Positions 1 to 7,392 of a stretch of DNA of 42,186 bases are shown in pieces. The DNA comes from an uncultured Eubacterium sp. Its GTDB lineage: Bacteria > Bacillota > Clostridia > Lachnospirales > Lachnospiraceae. A program made the position numbers and the translations under genes. The first letter of the stretch is position 1, and each line of letters opens with the position of its first letter. Below the pieces are notes generated by a model that made no database searches, was not told the DNA's origin, and saw nothing but the letters and a program-made list of their open reading frames with translations. Location of the stretch: assembly GCA_947385875.1 (NCBI GenBank), contig CANDMV010000018.1, positions 1-42,186 on the forward strand. Reading direction: 5' to 3'.

Positions 1-23
1 AAGGGCTTCTAGCATTCTTCCAA
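1..23. repeat. Fragment of dispersed palindromic repeat
   Basis: The first 23 bases are, apart from one missing base, the reverse complement of positions 11705-11728, inside the left arm of the large palindrome at 11676-12080. The element therefore probably extends off the left edge of the window. No gene is visible between here and the blaI-like gene. Confidence 0.6.
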
Positions 24-168
24 AGCCGCTGTCAGACCGGGCGGATTCCCTCTCCTAGCTGTTTATCGAAAGCATTACTTGAGAGATTCTGCTTCTATTA
101 TTTTTGCTTAACAATTATGTCAGCCAGAGGTGGTGATTTGTGTTCCAAAGCTTTTATTATTGAAAAGT

Positions 169-279
169 GCTCTTATTATTCAATAACAAATAATTACTAA
201 AAACAAGCTCTTATATTTCGATAGCAAATGATAATTGAAAAACAAGTTCTTATATTTTGATAGCAAATGATAATCGAAA
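169..279. repeat. Direct repeats of about 38 bp upstream of blaI-like gene
   Basis: Two nearly identical copies (203-240 and 242-279) share the core ATAGCAAATGATAAT and differ at only a few bases, with a 39-bp period. A third, more diverged copy is readable at about 169-202. They lie just upstream of the blaI-like promoter. They could be a regulatory array or simple tandem duplication; nothing in the sequence decides this. Confidence 0.6.
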
Positions 280-301
280 CAATCTAGCCTCAAATTAATA
301 G

Positions 302-350
302 TTGACAAATTCATTATGCAGTCGTATAATGAATTATACAATCGCATAAC
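302..350 (+). promoter_or_regulatory. Promoter with two tandem BlaI-type operators
   Basis: A consensus promoter is present: TTGACA at 302-307, a 17-bp spacer and TATAAT at 325-330. Two 18-bp imperfect palindromes overlap and follow it: ATTATGCAGTCGTATAAT (313-330) and ATTATACAATCGCATAAC (333-350). They start 20 bp apart, close to two helical turns, as expected for cooperative binding of a dimeric repressor. BlaI/MecI proteins autoregulate through such sites, so I infer that the adjacent BlaI-like protein binds here. Confidence 0.75.
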
Positions 351-371
351 AAAAGGGAGGGATATCGTACC

Positions 372-743
372 ATGAAAAAATTAGGAGAAGCAGAATTAGA
401 AATCATGCAGGTAATCTGGAATGCCAAGACCCCTGTCACATCTAATTATATTTTAAAAGAATTATTTGGACAGAGAAAATGGCGGTTATCTACTTTAATG
501 ACATCGTTATCCAGATTAGGCGAAAAAGGCTTTGTTGCCTGCGACCGTTCTACAGGTTCGAACCTATATACATCTATGATTTCGGAAAATGATTATAAAG
601 CAAAAGAAAGCAGGAATTTTTTACAAAGGCTGTATAACAATTCGATACCGAATATGATAGCCACGCTGCACAGCAATCAGATGCTTGAGGAATCCGATCT
701 GGCAGAGCTTAGAGAGTTTTTGGATAAATTGGAGGAGCGCTGA
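372..743 (+). CDS. BlaI/MecI-family transcriptional repressor
   Basis: This 123-residue protein has the length and layout of BlaI/MecI repressors: an N-terminal winged helix (about residues 1-75, starting MKKLGEAELEIMQVIW, with a recognition helix around RLSTLMTSLSRL) and a C-terminal dimerisation helix region. In the family, the repressor is inactivated when a partnering M56 metalloprotease (BlaR1) signals antibiotic or envelope stress. The start is supported by GGGAGG at 355-360. The next gene, a BlaR1-type protease, begins five bases after the stop, so the two form one operon. Regulation is probably autogenous through the two palindromes overlapping the promoter. Family assignment is secure; the inducing signal is not visible. 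Confidence 0.9.
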   Translation: MKKLGEAELEIMQVIWNAKTPVTSNYILKELFGQRKWRLSTLMTSLSRLGEKGFVACDRSTGSNLYTSMISENDYKAKESRNFLQRLYNNSIPNMIATLHSNQMLEESDLAELREFLDKLEER

Positions 744-747
744 TGAT

Positions 748-2616
748 ATGATAATAAAAAATTTATTTTTATATGTATTAGAGCTGTCTATATCTGCCAG
801 TTTTGCTATTCTTATATTTTTATTTTTGGCAGCATTTTTAAATAGGCGTTTTCCGGCGAAATGGAACTATTTCATATGGACATTCCTTGCACTATGGCTG
901 ATATTTCCATTTCAAAAATTGCTGCCGAGACAGAATTTGCTGACAAATATAGAAAATAATCTTCAAAAAGAACAGGAAAGCAGAAACACAGATGATGAGA
1001 AAACATATTCGCAGATTATGGTTGAGATACCGCCGCAGCTGTCAACGCCTATTGTGCGGCATCCAGAACAGGGCTTTCGCATATCATTTGTTGATATAGC
1101 AGCGGTGATCTGGCTGATCGGCAGTCTGACTTTTCTTAGTGTGCACTTGATCGGGTATGTGCGTTATAAAAAGGAGATCTTAAAAGATGGAAGTCTGATT
1201 GAAGATGCTCAGATCTTGCAGCAGCTGCAAATGCTGTCAGATGATCTTCAGATTAAGAAGAAGGTAACTGTAGTGAAATGTTCGAAATCAGACTGTCCGA
1301 TGGTTGTGGGATTTTTTCGGCCGACATTAGTTCTTTCGGGTGAATTATATCCCGCAGAAGAGTTATTTTTTATACTTAAGCATGAACTGATACATTTGAA
1401 ACATCGAGATGTGTATAGGAAACTGTTTTTTGTCATCTGCAATGCGCTGCACTGGTTCAATCCGCTTGTCTGGATGATGTGCAGACAGGCAGCAGTAGAC
1501 TTGGAGCTTGCCTGTGATGAAAGAGTTGTCTGGAATGCTGATTATCATGTCCGAAAAGCATATGCAGAGACATTGTTTGCTTCACTTCACAGACAGAGTA
1601 GCAGAAAGAGTATGTTATTCACACAGTTTTATGGAGGAAAACAAATTATGAAAAAAAGATTTGAAAATATATTAATGAAAACGAAAAAGAAAAATGGATT
1701 GACAGTTTTTGTATGTGTCGCTGTATGTATCACATTTCTTGGAAGCCTGGCAGGGTGTTCCGTAAAGGAATCCTTTATCGAAGAAACTTTAGGGTCTGAA
1801 AATAAGTCAGATTTGGGCACAACAGATAATGAGAAAACAAATGTGCAATCCACAGGGAAAGCAACAGACAGTGAAGGCCATACAGACAATGAGAAAACAA
1901 ATGCACAGTCCACAGGGAAAGCAACAGGCAGTGAAGACCGTGAAGGAAATGAGAAAACAAATGCGCAATCCACGGCAGTAGATGCAGGAAATGGAGGTAA
2001 CGCAGCCAATGGAAAATCCACCTCAACAGAAATAGGAAATGAGGTTAATGCAGATTATGAAAAAGCTAAAGAAAAGCCCGCAGCAGCTGTAGCTGGGACT
2101 GATAAAAGTGCAGGTATTGATAAAATAGAAAGGAATGAAACTAACTCAGAACAACGAGATATTTTAGAGCATGACAATCATGCAGCCTCAGAAAAAACTC
2201 CACAAAATTCAGCCGGCACAAGCAGTATGAGCAAAAATAAAGATACTGATTCTGAAAAAACAATTCTTGCTTATATATCTGAGTTTGATGCAGACAGTAG
2301 GTCTATCATGTTTGATGAGGTAGAATGGGTAACTGTACCAAGTAAGAGAGCGGCAGAGCTTGGTGTTGAAGACCAGCATCTTGATTCAGGATTTTATGTT
2401 TATAATGAGAAAAATGATGTGGAAAAGCTCCCTCTTGCGCAGTCTTGTAAGTGTACAGTACTGGATTGGTATTCTTCTTATGCCCCTGAAGAAGTGACGG
2501 CAGATGAATTTTTTGGTATTTTGGAAGAAAGAAAAGATCTTGAAGGCAACATTCCGTATGTCCTGACAATACGAGATCAGGCTGTTATAGAAATTGAAGA
2601 GCATTATGTGCCATAG
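748..2616 (+). CDS. BlaR1-type M56 membrane metalloprotease with repeat-bearing sensor region
   Basis: N-terminal membrane segments are followed by a zinc-protease core: HELIH near residue 212 and ACDE with the third ligand Glu near 258, both typical of peptidase family M56. A further membrane segment (about 317-338) leads outside. The exported part is not a penicillin-binding sensor domain. It holds three 20-residue repeats (about 359-411, core NEKTNAQSTGKAT), a long hydrophilic linker and a C-terminal domain of about 110 residues ending in EIEEHYVP. I chose ATG 748 because GGAGG at 731-735 precedes it; an upstream in-frame ATG at 685 would lie inside the blaI-like gene. The role, relaying an envelope signal to the repressor, is inferred from family and operon. 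The C-terminal domain looks like ones seen in Clostridia surface proteins, but I cannot name it. Confidence 0.85.
   Translation: MIIKNLFLYVLELSISASFAILIFLFLAAFLNRRFPAKWNYFIWTFLALWLIFPFQKLLPRQNLLTNIENNLQKEQESRNTDDEKTYSQIMVEIPPQLSTPIVRHPEQGFRISFVDIAAVIWLIGSLTFLSVHLIGYVRYKKEILKDGSLIEDAQILQQLQMLSDDLQIKKKVTVVKCSKSDCPMVVGFFRPTLVLSGELYPAEELFFILKHELIHLKHRDVYRKLFFVICNALHWFNPLVWMMCRQAAVDLELACDERVVWNADYHVRKAYAETLFASLHRQSSRKSMLFTQFYGGKQIMKKRFENILMKTKKKNGLTVFVCVAVCITFLGSLAGCSVKESFIEETLGSENKSDLGTTDNEKTNVQSTGKATDSEGHTDNEKTNAQSTGKATGSEDREGNEKTNAQSTAVDAGNGGNAANGKSTSTEIGNEVNADYEKAKEKPAAAVAGTDKSAGIDKIERNETNSEQRDILEHDNHAASEKTPQNSAGTSSMSKNKDTDSEKTILAYISEFDADSRSIMFDEVEWVTVPSKRAAELGVEDQHLDSGFYVYNEKNDVEKLPLAQSCKCTVLDWYSSYAPEEVTADEFFGILEERKDLEGNIPYVLTIRDQAVIEIEEHYVP
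1822..1980 (+). repeat. 60-bp in-frame tandem repeat in blaR1-like gene
   Basis: About two and a half copies of a 60-bp unit (starting near 1822, 1882 and 1942) encode the NEKTN.QST.KAT repeats. The period is a multiple of three, so copy number can change without a frameshift. Confidence 0.75.
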
Positions 2617-2658
2617 GTGCCCTTCCGCCAAAGCCGAACTTCTAATGGGACGGATGCT

Positions 2659-2879
2659 GTTACTTTTCATGGCACAGCTGCTTTTTGGCAAGGGATGTGA
2701 AACAATGACATTAATTTAAGCTTTGCATAGAATGTAACAATTCAGATAAGGTGCAACATATTGGCTGTGCGAACGCTAGGTCAGTTCCCTTCACCCAGTG
2801 TTCGAGTATCCATAAATGTAACACTCTATCTGAACGATTACGAAAGCTTAAGTAAATGATATTGGGTGTGAAAAGTAAC
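2659..2879. mobile_element. Long-palindrome non-autonomous element (GTTACTTTTCA ends)
   Basis: The left end GTTACTTTTCA and right end TGAAAAGTAAC are inverted. Pairing continues inward for most of each arm, for example TTAAGCTTT (2721 region) with AAGCTTAA (2845 region) and TTCAGATA with TATCTGAA, making a palindrome of about 220 bp. The outer 50-70 bases at both ends match the element at 17795-17969. No coding frame and no transposase are present. I could not find a target duplication here (flanks CGGATGCT and GAATTGGT), so this copy may be old or rearranged. It lies between the blaR1-like gene and the small-ORF cluster. Confidence 0.7.
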
Positions 2880-2966
2880 GAATTGGTAATAATTTAGATA
2901 GCTCTGCACATTTATTGTGCAGGGCATACCTAGCGGGCATGATATAAGAAAGCAGCAAAAATTTGA

Positions 2967-2995
2967 TTGATATTTAGCGAGATTGGTGCTAGAAT
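2967..2995 (+). promoter_or_regulatory. Candidate promoter for small-ORF cluster
   Basis: TTGATA at 2967-2972, a 17-bp spacer and TAGAAT at 2990-2995 form a reasonable sigma-A promoter about 65 bases before the first small ORF. A CTGCAC/GTGCAG hairpin lies further upstream, around 2905-2925. Confidence 0.5.
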
Positions 2996-3060
2996 AAAAC
3001 TGAATTGATAATTGAATATGGATGATTGTAAATGGGATATGAAGGCTGGAGGAATAGCAT

Positions 3061-3105
3061 ATGAAAAAACTTATAATAAAAGAAATTAAATTAATAAGGA
3101 GATGA
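3061..3105 (+). CDS. Possible 14-residue leader peptide
   Basis: ATG 3061 follows a good ribosome binding site (GGAGG about eight bases upstream) and encodes MKKLIIKEIKLIRR. Its stop lies four bases before the next start, and the AAGGAG site of the next gene is inside this ORF, so translation is probably coupled. It resembles no family I know. Confidence 0.35.
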   Translation: MKKLIIKEIKLIRR

Positions 3106-3109
3106 TGAT

Positions 3110-3373
3110 ATGGATTCAGAAAGAAAATACGCTCTGCAGGATTTGTATAAAAATATGCGTGTAAAAGTTTCACAGTTGAGTAATATATTGGATACATGTA
3201 TGATTTTATTAGATACCGAGCTTCTGTCAGACAAAGATGTGGAAGGTACACTGGTTTATTTTGGAAATGGTGATACTAAAGAGTATACAGACTGGTTTCT
3301 GCAGGATCAAGCGATTACACCTGTTTATTTTAATAGTGAAGAATTAGAGGATGGAGTAGTATACGATGAATAA
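3110..3373 (+). CDS. Small acidic protein of unknown function
   Basis: The 87-residue product has no signal peptide or membrane segment. Its N-terminal half is basic/amphipathic helical (about residues 1-35); the C-terminal half is acidic with several aromatic residues (VYFGNGDT, YTDWFLQDQ, YDE at the end). AAGGAG upstream of ATG 3110 supports the start. It sits in a run of very small ORFs between 3061 and 3698, and the following reading frame starts by overlapping its stop region. I do not recognise the family. Confidence 0.55.
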   Translation: MDSERKYALQDLYKNMRVKVSQLSNILDTCMILLDTELLSDKDVEGTLVYFGNGDTKEYTDWFLQDQAITPVYFNSEELEDGVVYDE

Positions 3374-3529
3374 ATTTGTTGTGGTAGAAATGGTTTCTAA
3401 CATAAACGGTATAAACCTATTACATATGATGAAAAAATGAGTTGTTCTTCACTTAAATTCGAACATGCCGTAAGCAATTTTGATATTGCAGGTGTTTCGA
3501 TAGCAAAGGACAATATTTGTAAATTATAA
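3365..3529 (+). pseudogene. Probable frameshifted small ORF
   Basis: A frame starting at ATG 3365 (MNKFVVVEMVSN...) overlaps the previous gene and stops after 24 codons. In a neighbouring frame the sequence stays open from about 3400 to a stop at 3527-3529, reading ...YKPITYDEKMSCSSLKF... and ending KDNICKL. One lost or gained base near 3400 would join them into one protein of roughly 54 residues. This is inference from frame continuity only; alternatively the second part starts at ATG 3437. Confidence 0.35.
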
Positions 3530-3545
3530 TAGAAAGGGGAATATT

Positions 3546-3698
3546 TTGATAGGTATGGATATATTAAAAGATTGTGATGTACACATAGGAATCAGCAGAA
3601 AAAATGGAACGAATCTTTTGTTAGCTTGTCCAAACGACAGCATATGTGAAGAGTATTCAGATGCATTAGAGCAGCACTTTTCTATAAGTCGGGTATAA
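3546..3698 (+). CDS. Small hypothetical protein, probable TTG start
   Basis: AAAGGGG at 3532-3538 is well spaced for TTG 3546, giving 50 residues; ATG 3555 in the same frame is too distant from it. The product is soluble-looking and contains two or three cysteines (DCDVH, LACPND, SICEEY). It is the last ORF of the small cluster. Function is unknown. Confidence 0.4.
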   Translation: MIGMDILKDCDVHIGISRKNGTNLLLACPNDSICEEYSDALEQHFSISRV

Positions 3699-3851
3699 CA
3701 ATTATTTTTTGAATGTCAATGAAGTCTTGCATTTTCGCAAAATAATCCAGAAATATAAAATGAAATAGGAATACAGCAGCGCTCACACCTTACATAAATG
3801 TAACATCAGCCTCTCAAAATGTCACCTAAATCAATGTCAGCCCCCTCGTGA

Positions 3852-3865
3852 TTATGTTAACATAA
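3852..3865 (+). promoter_or_regulatory. Palindromic control site before ABC transporter
   Basis: TTATGTTAACATAA is a perfect 14-bp palindrome 28 bases before the ABC transporter start. Just upstream (about 3795-3842) the motif AATGTMAC/AATGTCAG recurs three times. The site is a candidate operator for an activator or repressor of the transporter. No BceRS-type two-component genes lie nearby, so the regulator would be elsewhere. Confidence 0.4.
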
Positions 3866-3893
3866 CAGCATAAAGAAACAAGGAGGTCACAAA

Positions 3894-4661
3894 ATGGCAG
3901 TATTATTAGAAGCAAAGTGCCTAAAAAAGATCTATACAACCCGTTTTGGAGGCAATCAGGTACAGGCTCTGAAAAATGTATCTTTTTTGGTAGATCAAGG
4001 CGAATACGTAGCGATCATGGGAGAATCAGGTTCCGGAAAGACGACCCTGCTGAATATACTTGCAGCTTTAGATAAGCCGACCAGCGGACAGGTGCTGTTG
4101 GATGGCAAGAATCTGTCAGATGTAAAAGAGAGGGAAATATCGTCATTCCGCCGGGATAATCTGGGATTTGTATTTCAGGATTTTAATCTGCTGGATAATT
4201 TCTCTTTACGAGATAACATTTTTCTTCCGCTTGTATTAAGCGGCAAAAGTTATCAGGAGATGAGTCAGAGGATTACTCCGATTGCAGCAAAACTGGGAAT
4301 TACAGAGCTTTTATCAAAATATCCTTATGAAGTATCCGGCGGTCAGAAGCAGCGTGCGGCAGTGGCAAGGGCGCTGATTACAAATCCAAAGCTGGTGCTT
4401 GCAGATGAGCCGACGGGTGCTCTGGATTCACGCGCTACCGATGGCCTGCTGCGTATATTTAATGAGATTAACGGGGAGGGACAGACAATATTAATGGTGA
4501 CGCATTCTACGAAGGCAGCAAGTCATGCCGGACGTGTACTATTTATTAAAGATGGTGAAGTGTTCCATCAGATTTATAGGGGTAATAGTTCCAATGAACA
4601 GATGTATCAAAAGATTTCTGATACGCTTACACTATTGGCGACAGGTGGTGAACAGAGATGA
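3894..4661 (+). CDS. BceA-type ABC transporter ATP-binding protein
   Basis: A complete 255-residue ABC ATPase. Walker A GESGSGKTT lies near residues 43-51, signature SGGQKQR near 149-155, Walker B LVLADEPTGALD near 167-178, followed by the switch histidine in MVTHSTKAA. The sequence type (LKKIYTTRFGG...ALKNVSF) is that of the peptide-resistance/lipoprotein-release group. Its stop overlaps the start of the BceB-like permease by four bases, so the two form one operon. In this family the complex senses and removes cell-wall-active peptides such as bacitracin from the membrane. AGGAGG at 3881-3886 supports the start. The usual sensor kinase/regulator pair is missing next to it. Confidence 0.92.
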   Translation: MAVLLEAKCLKKIYTTRFGGNQVQALKNVSFLVDQGEYVAIMGESGSGKTTLLNILAALDKPTSGQVLLDGKNLSDVKEREISSFRRDNLGFVFQDFNLLDNFSLRDNIFLPLVLSGKSYQEMSQRITPIAAKLGITELLSKYPYEVSGGQKQRAAVARALITNPKLVLADEPTGALDSRATDGLLRIFNEINGEGQTILMVTHSTKAASHAGRVLFIKDGEVFHQIYRGNSSNEQMYQKISDTLTLLATGGEQR

Positions 4662-6649
4662 CGAAAGGATTTTTTTTAAAGCTGGCTGCTGACAATATTA
4701 GAAAAAATGCAAGGACATATTTACCATATATATTGACCTGTATTTTGACGGTTGCAATGTATTATATCGTGAAGTCGCTATCGCTGAATCCCGGTATTGA
4801 ACAAATGGCAGGCAGCAGTATGATAGCTTATACCATGTATTTGGGAAGTCAGATTGTGGCATTGTTTGCATTGATATTTTTGTTTTATACGAATAGCTTT
4901 TTGACTAAGAGACGCAGAAAGGAATTTAGTGTTTTTAATATACTCGGTCTGGATAAGAGGCATCTGTCAATCGTATTAGGATGGGAAACGGTCTATACTG
5001 CTTTAATTAGCCTTGCGGCAGGGCTGGGATTCGGCATGATTCTTGATAAAGTGATGTTTTTACTGATTGGAAAGGTAATAGGCGCAGAGATTATACTTGG
5101 TTTTTTTATTTCATCAAAAGCAGTGATAGAAACAGTAAGGCGGTTTACAATTATATTTTTATTAATCTGGGTAAATACAATCTGCCAGATTCATGTATCC
5201 AATCCGATTGAGCTGCTTCGGTCAGGCAGTGCAGGAGAAAAAGAGCCAAAGACGAAATGGCTGATCGCACTGCTGGGATTTGTATGCGTAGCAGCTGGCT
5301 ATTATATCGCGATTACGACAAAAAATCCGGTTGCATCGATATTAGCGTTTTTTATAGCTGTAATTCTTGTTATTATCGGGACATATATGCTGTTTACGGC
5401 AGGAAGCATTGCATTTTTAAAAATCCTTAAAAATAATAAAAGCTACTATTATAAAACCAGACATTTTATAAGCGTATCAGGAATGATTTATCGTATGAAG
5501 CAGAATGCAGTAGGGCTGGCAAATATCTGTATACTCTCTACAATGGTGTTGGTCATGGTTTCATCTACGACCTCTATGATGGTTGGAATGGAGGATATAC
5601 TAAAAGAAAGATATCCGACAGATTTTACTGTTTATTCCAATGAACCTAAATCAGAGGATGGAGAAAAGCTGTTTGATCAGATCCGCAGCCTTCAAAAAGA
5701 GCAGAATCAACATATTACAAACGAAATACAGTATACATTTCTTAATTTTTCTGCATATCGTAAAGGAGATACATTTGAAATAGGGACTGATTCTTATATC
5801 AATATGGTGAATCATATTCATATTTTGTTTTTTGTGCCGCTGTCTGACTATAATTCTGTAATGGGAGAAAATAAGACACTGAATGAAGGCGAAATACTGC
5901 TGTATTCCGAACGGGAACAGTATGACGATTCTGTATTGAAGCTGTTTGGAAAAGAATATAAGATTGTCCAGAAACTAGATAGATTTATTGGAAATGGATC
6001 GATGGCGGCAAATATATCAAGTGTACAGTTCATCGTTGTGCCGGGAATGAACGAGATGAATGAGATCTGTGAAAGGCAGAAAGAAGCCTTGAAAGGCAAA
6101 GATTCTGCCAGCAATATTCGCCAGATCTATGCTTTTGATACAGATGCAGAAAAGCATGAGCAGCAGATTTTTTATGAAAAGATGCGTCATTTGATAAAGC
6201 AGCAGAATTTTAATGGATATTCGGAGTCAAAAGCAGCTGCGGGAGTCGATTTTATCAGCTTATATGGAGGATTCTTTTTTATCGGTATATTTTTGGGCGG
6301 ATTGTTTGTTATGGCGACAGTACTGATTATTTATTACAAGCAGATTTCAGAAGGATACGACGATAAAGAACGATTTGAAATTATGCAGAAGGTTGGAATG
6401 AGCCATAGCGAAGTAAAAGGCTCTATTCATACACAGGTGCTGACAGTATTTTTTCTGCCTCTGGTTGTGGCAGGTATTCATGTGGCTGCGGCTTTTCCAT
6501 TGATGTCAAGGATATTGGCTGTATTGAACTTTACAAATACGACTCTGTATATTGTGTGTACGGTTATTTGTTTTCTTGTGTTTACGGTAATGTATGTGCT
6601 GATTTATATGCTGACGGCACGGACTTATTATCGAATTGTAAGCAATTAG
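4658..6649 (+). CDS. BceB-type ABC transporter permease
   Basis: The 663-residue protein matches the BceB/VraG layout. Ten hydrophobic segments are visible, with an external domain of about 220 residues (roughly 310-535) between segments seven and eight. The first segment follows a short amphipathic start (MTKGFFLKLAADNIRKNARTY), and FtsX-like segments flank both ends. With the adjacent ATPase it should form an antimicrobial-peptide sensing and detoxification transporter in the cytoplasmic membrane. The large loop normally contacts the target or peptide, and substrate cannot be read from it. A short TCTCC/GGAGA hairpin follows the stop. Confidence 0.9.
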   Translation: MTKGFFLKLAADNIRKNARTYLPYILTCILTVAMYYIVKSLSLNPGIEQMAGSSMIAYTMYLGSQIVALFALIFLFYTNSFLTKRRRKEFSVFNILGLDKRHLSIVLGWETVYTALISLAAGLGFGMILDKVMFLLIGKVIGAEIILGFFISSKAVIETVRRFTIIFLLIWVNTICQIHVSNPIELLRSGSAGEKEPKTKWLIALLGFVCVAAGYYIAITTKNPVASILAFFIAVILVIIGTYMLFTAGSIAFLKILKNNKSYYYKTRHFISVSGMIYRMKQNAVGLANICILSTMVLVMVSSTTSMMVGMEDILKERYPTDFTVYSNEPKSEDGEKLFDQIRSLQKEQNQHITNEIQYTFLNFSAYRKGDTFEIGTDSYINMVNHIHILFFVPLSDYNSVMGENKTLNEGEILLYSEREQYDDSVLKLFGKEYKIVQKLDRFIGNGSMAANISSVQFIVVPGMNEMNEICERQKEALKGKDSASNIRQIYAFDTDAEKHEQQIFYEKMRHLIKQQNFNGYSESKAAAGVDFISLYGGFFFIGIFLGGLFVMATVLIIYYKQISEGYDDKERFEIMQKVGMSHSEVKGSIHTQVLTVFFLPLVVAGIHVAAAFPLMSRILAVLNFTNTTLYIVCTVICFLVFTVMYVLIYMLTARTYYRIVSN

Positions 6650-6720
6650 AAGAAGATCTCCACAAGGGGAGACTTCGGTGTGCATGCCCCGCTTTGTACC
6701 CGCAGGGTATGATACGGATG

Positions 6721-6777
6721 ATTCATCCCAAATTTAATCAATGCAGCCCGCTGTGCCTCATAAATCTGGGATAAATT
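6721..6777. repeat. Core of dispersed palindromic element
   Basis: This stretch is a close reverse-complement match to 11873-11930, the centre of the TA-flanked element at 11804-11981: CATCCCAAATTTAATCA, then a GCAGCCCGCTG-like hairpin, then ATAAATCTGGGATAAATT. A mirrored GGGTATGATA/TATCATACCC pair extends the similarity to roughly 6705-6795. The GAGCGTGTTTGAAAAAT ends found in the other copy are absent, so this looks like a truncated or diverged member. Confidence 0.6.
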
Positions 6778-6844
6778 ATCCATATCATACCCTGCCTTCT
6801 CTGCAATTCACAACAGCCCCAAATCAGTAAATTTTTCTATATAC

Positions 6845-7381
6845 TCAGCGCACACCTATAATCTCAAAGTATAAATAATGAAACATTTCGTCAATTACCA
6901 ATGCCATATCCTTCATATACTCCTCATCTGAAAGCAGCTTTAGATGAAAAGGCTCTTCTCTCCACAAGCGGATGCCTATATCATGAGATTCGTAGTTTGT
7001 ACTGAGCTGTTCGTCATCCAGATCATAGGAACATGGACTGTACTGTTTTAGAAAAACTACTAACTGCTCTGCGGGAACCTTAAATACATCTGTGTCAAAA
7101 AGCGTTATGAAACCATATTCCCTTAGTTGGTAATCAACCGCTATTTCTACAGCTTTCTCATCTCTGTACTCTACCATAAAAAAAAATGTATTGTTCATAT
7201 ATCGCTGTATAAAAGTTTCATCTTGTGGTCCCTGCAGGTCCCTTGATACTTCGACCTCACCGCCATCAGGCAGATTCCACTCAGCAGGGATCTGATTGAC
7301 CGCATCCAGGATCTGGTCAGGTGTCATGCCTAATTTTAACGGCCCGATACCTACATGCGGAACGATTGGCATTATATTCAT
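6845..7381 (-). CDS. Probable immunity protein for adjacent toxin
   Basis: A 178-residue soluble protein, acidic overall, starting MNIMPIVPHVGIGPLKLGMT. GGAGG about five bases upstream supports the start. It begins 11 bases after the toxin gene on the same strand, the usual toxin-then-immunity order of polymorphic toxin loci. I do not recognise a named immunity family with certainty; the VGIGPLKLGMTPDQI opening is shared by small proteins found beside toxins. The reading frame is intact, although the toxin upstream carries a stop. Function is inferred from context. Confidence 0.55.
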   Translation of the reverse strand: MNIMPIVPHVGIGPLKLGMTPDQILDAVNQIPAEWNLPDGGEVEVSRDLQGPQDETFIQRYMNNTFFFMVEYRDEKAVEIAVDYQLREYGFITLFDTDVFKVPAEQLVVFLKQYSPCSYDLDDEQLSTNYESHDIGIRLWREEPFHLKLLSDEEYMKDMALVIDEMFHYLYFEIIGVR

Positions 7382-7392
7382 ATTGACCTCCG

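Noticed and set aside
169..279. CRISPR array
   Set aside because: The repeats are adjacent with one base between copies and no unique spacers, and there are no cas genes.
1629..2021. Minus-strand ORF opposite the blaR1-like repeats
   Set aside because: It is the antisense of an in-frame tandem repeat, with no ribosome site and a repetitive composition.
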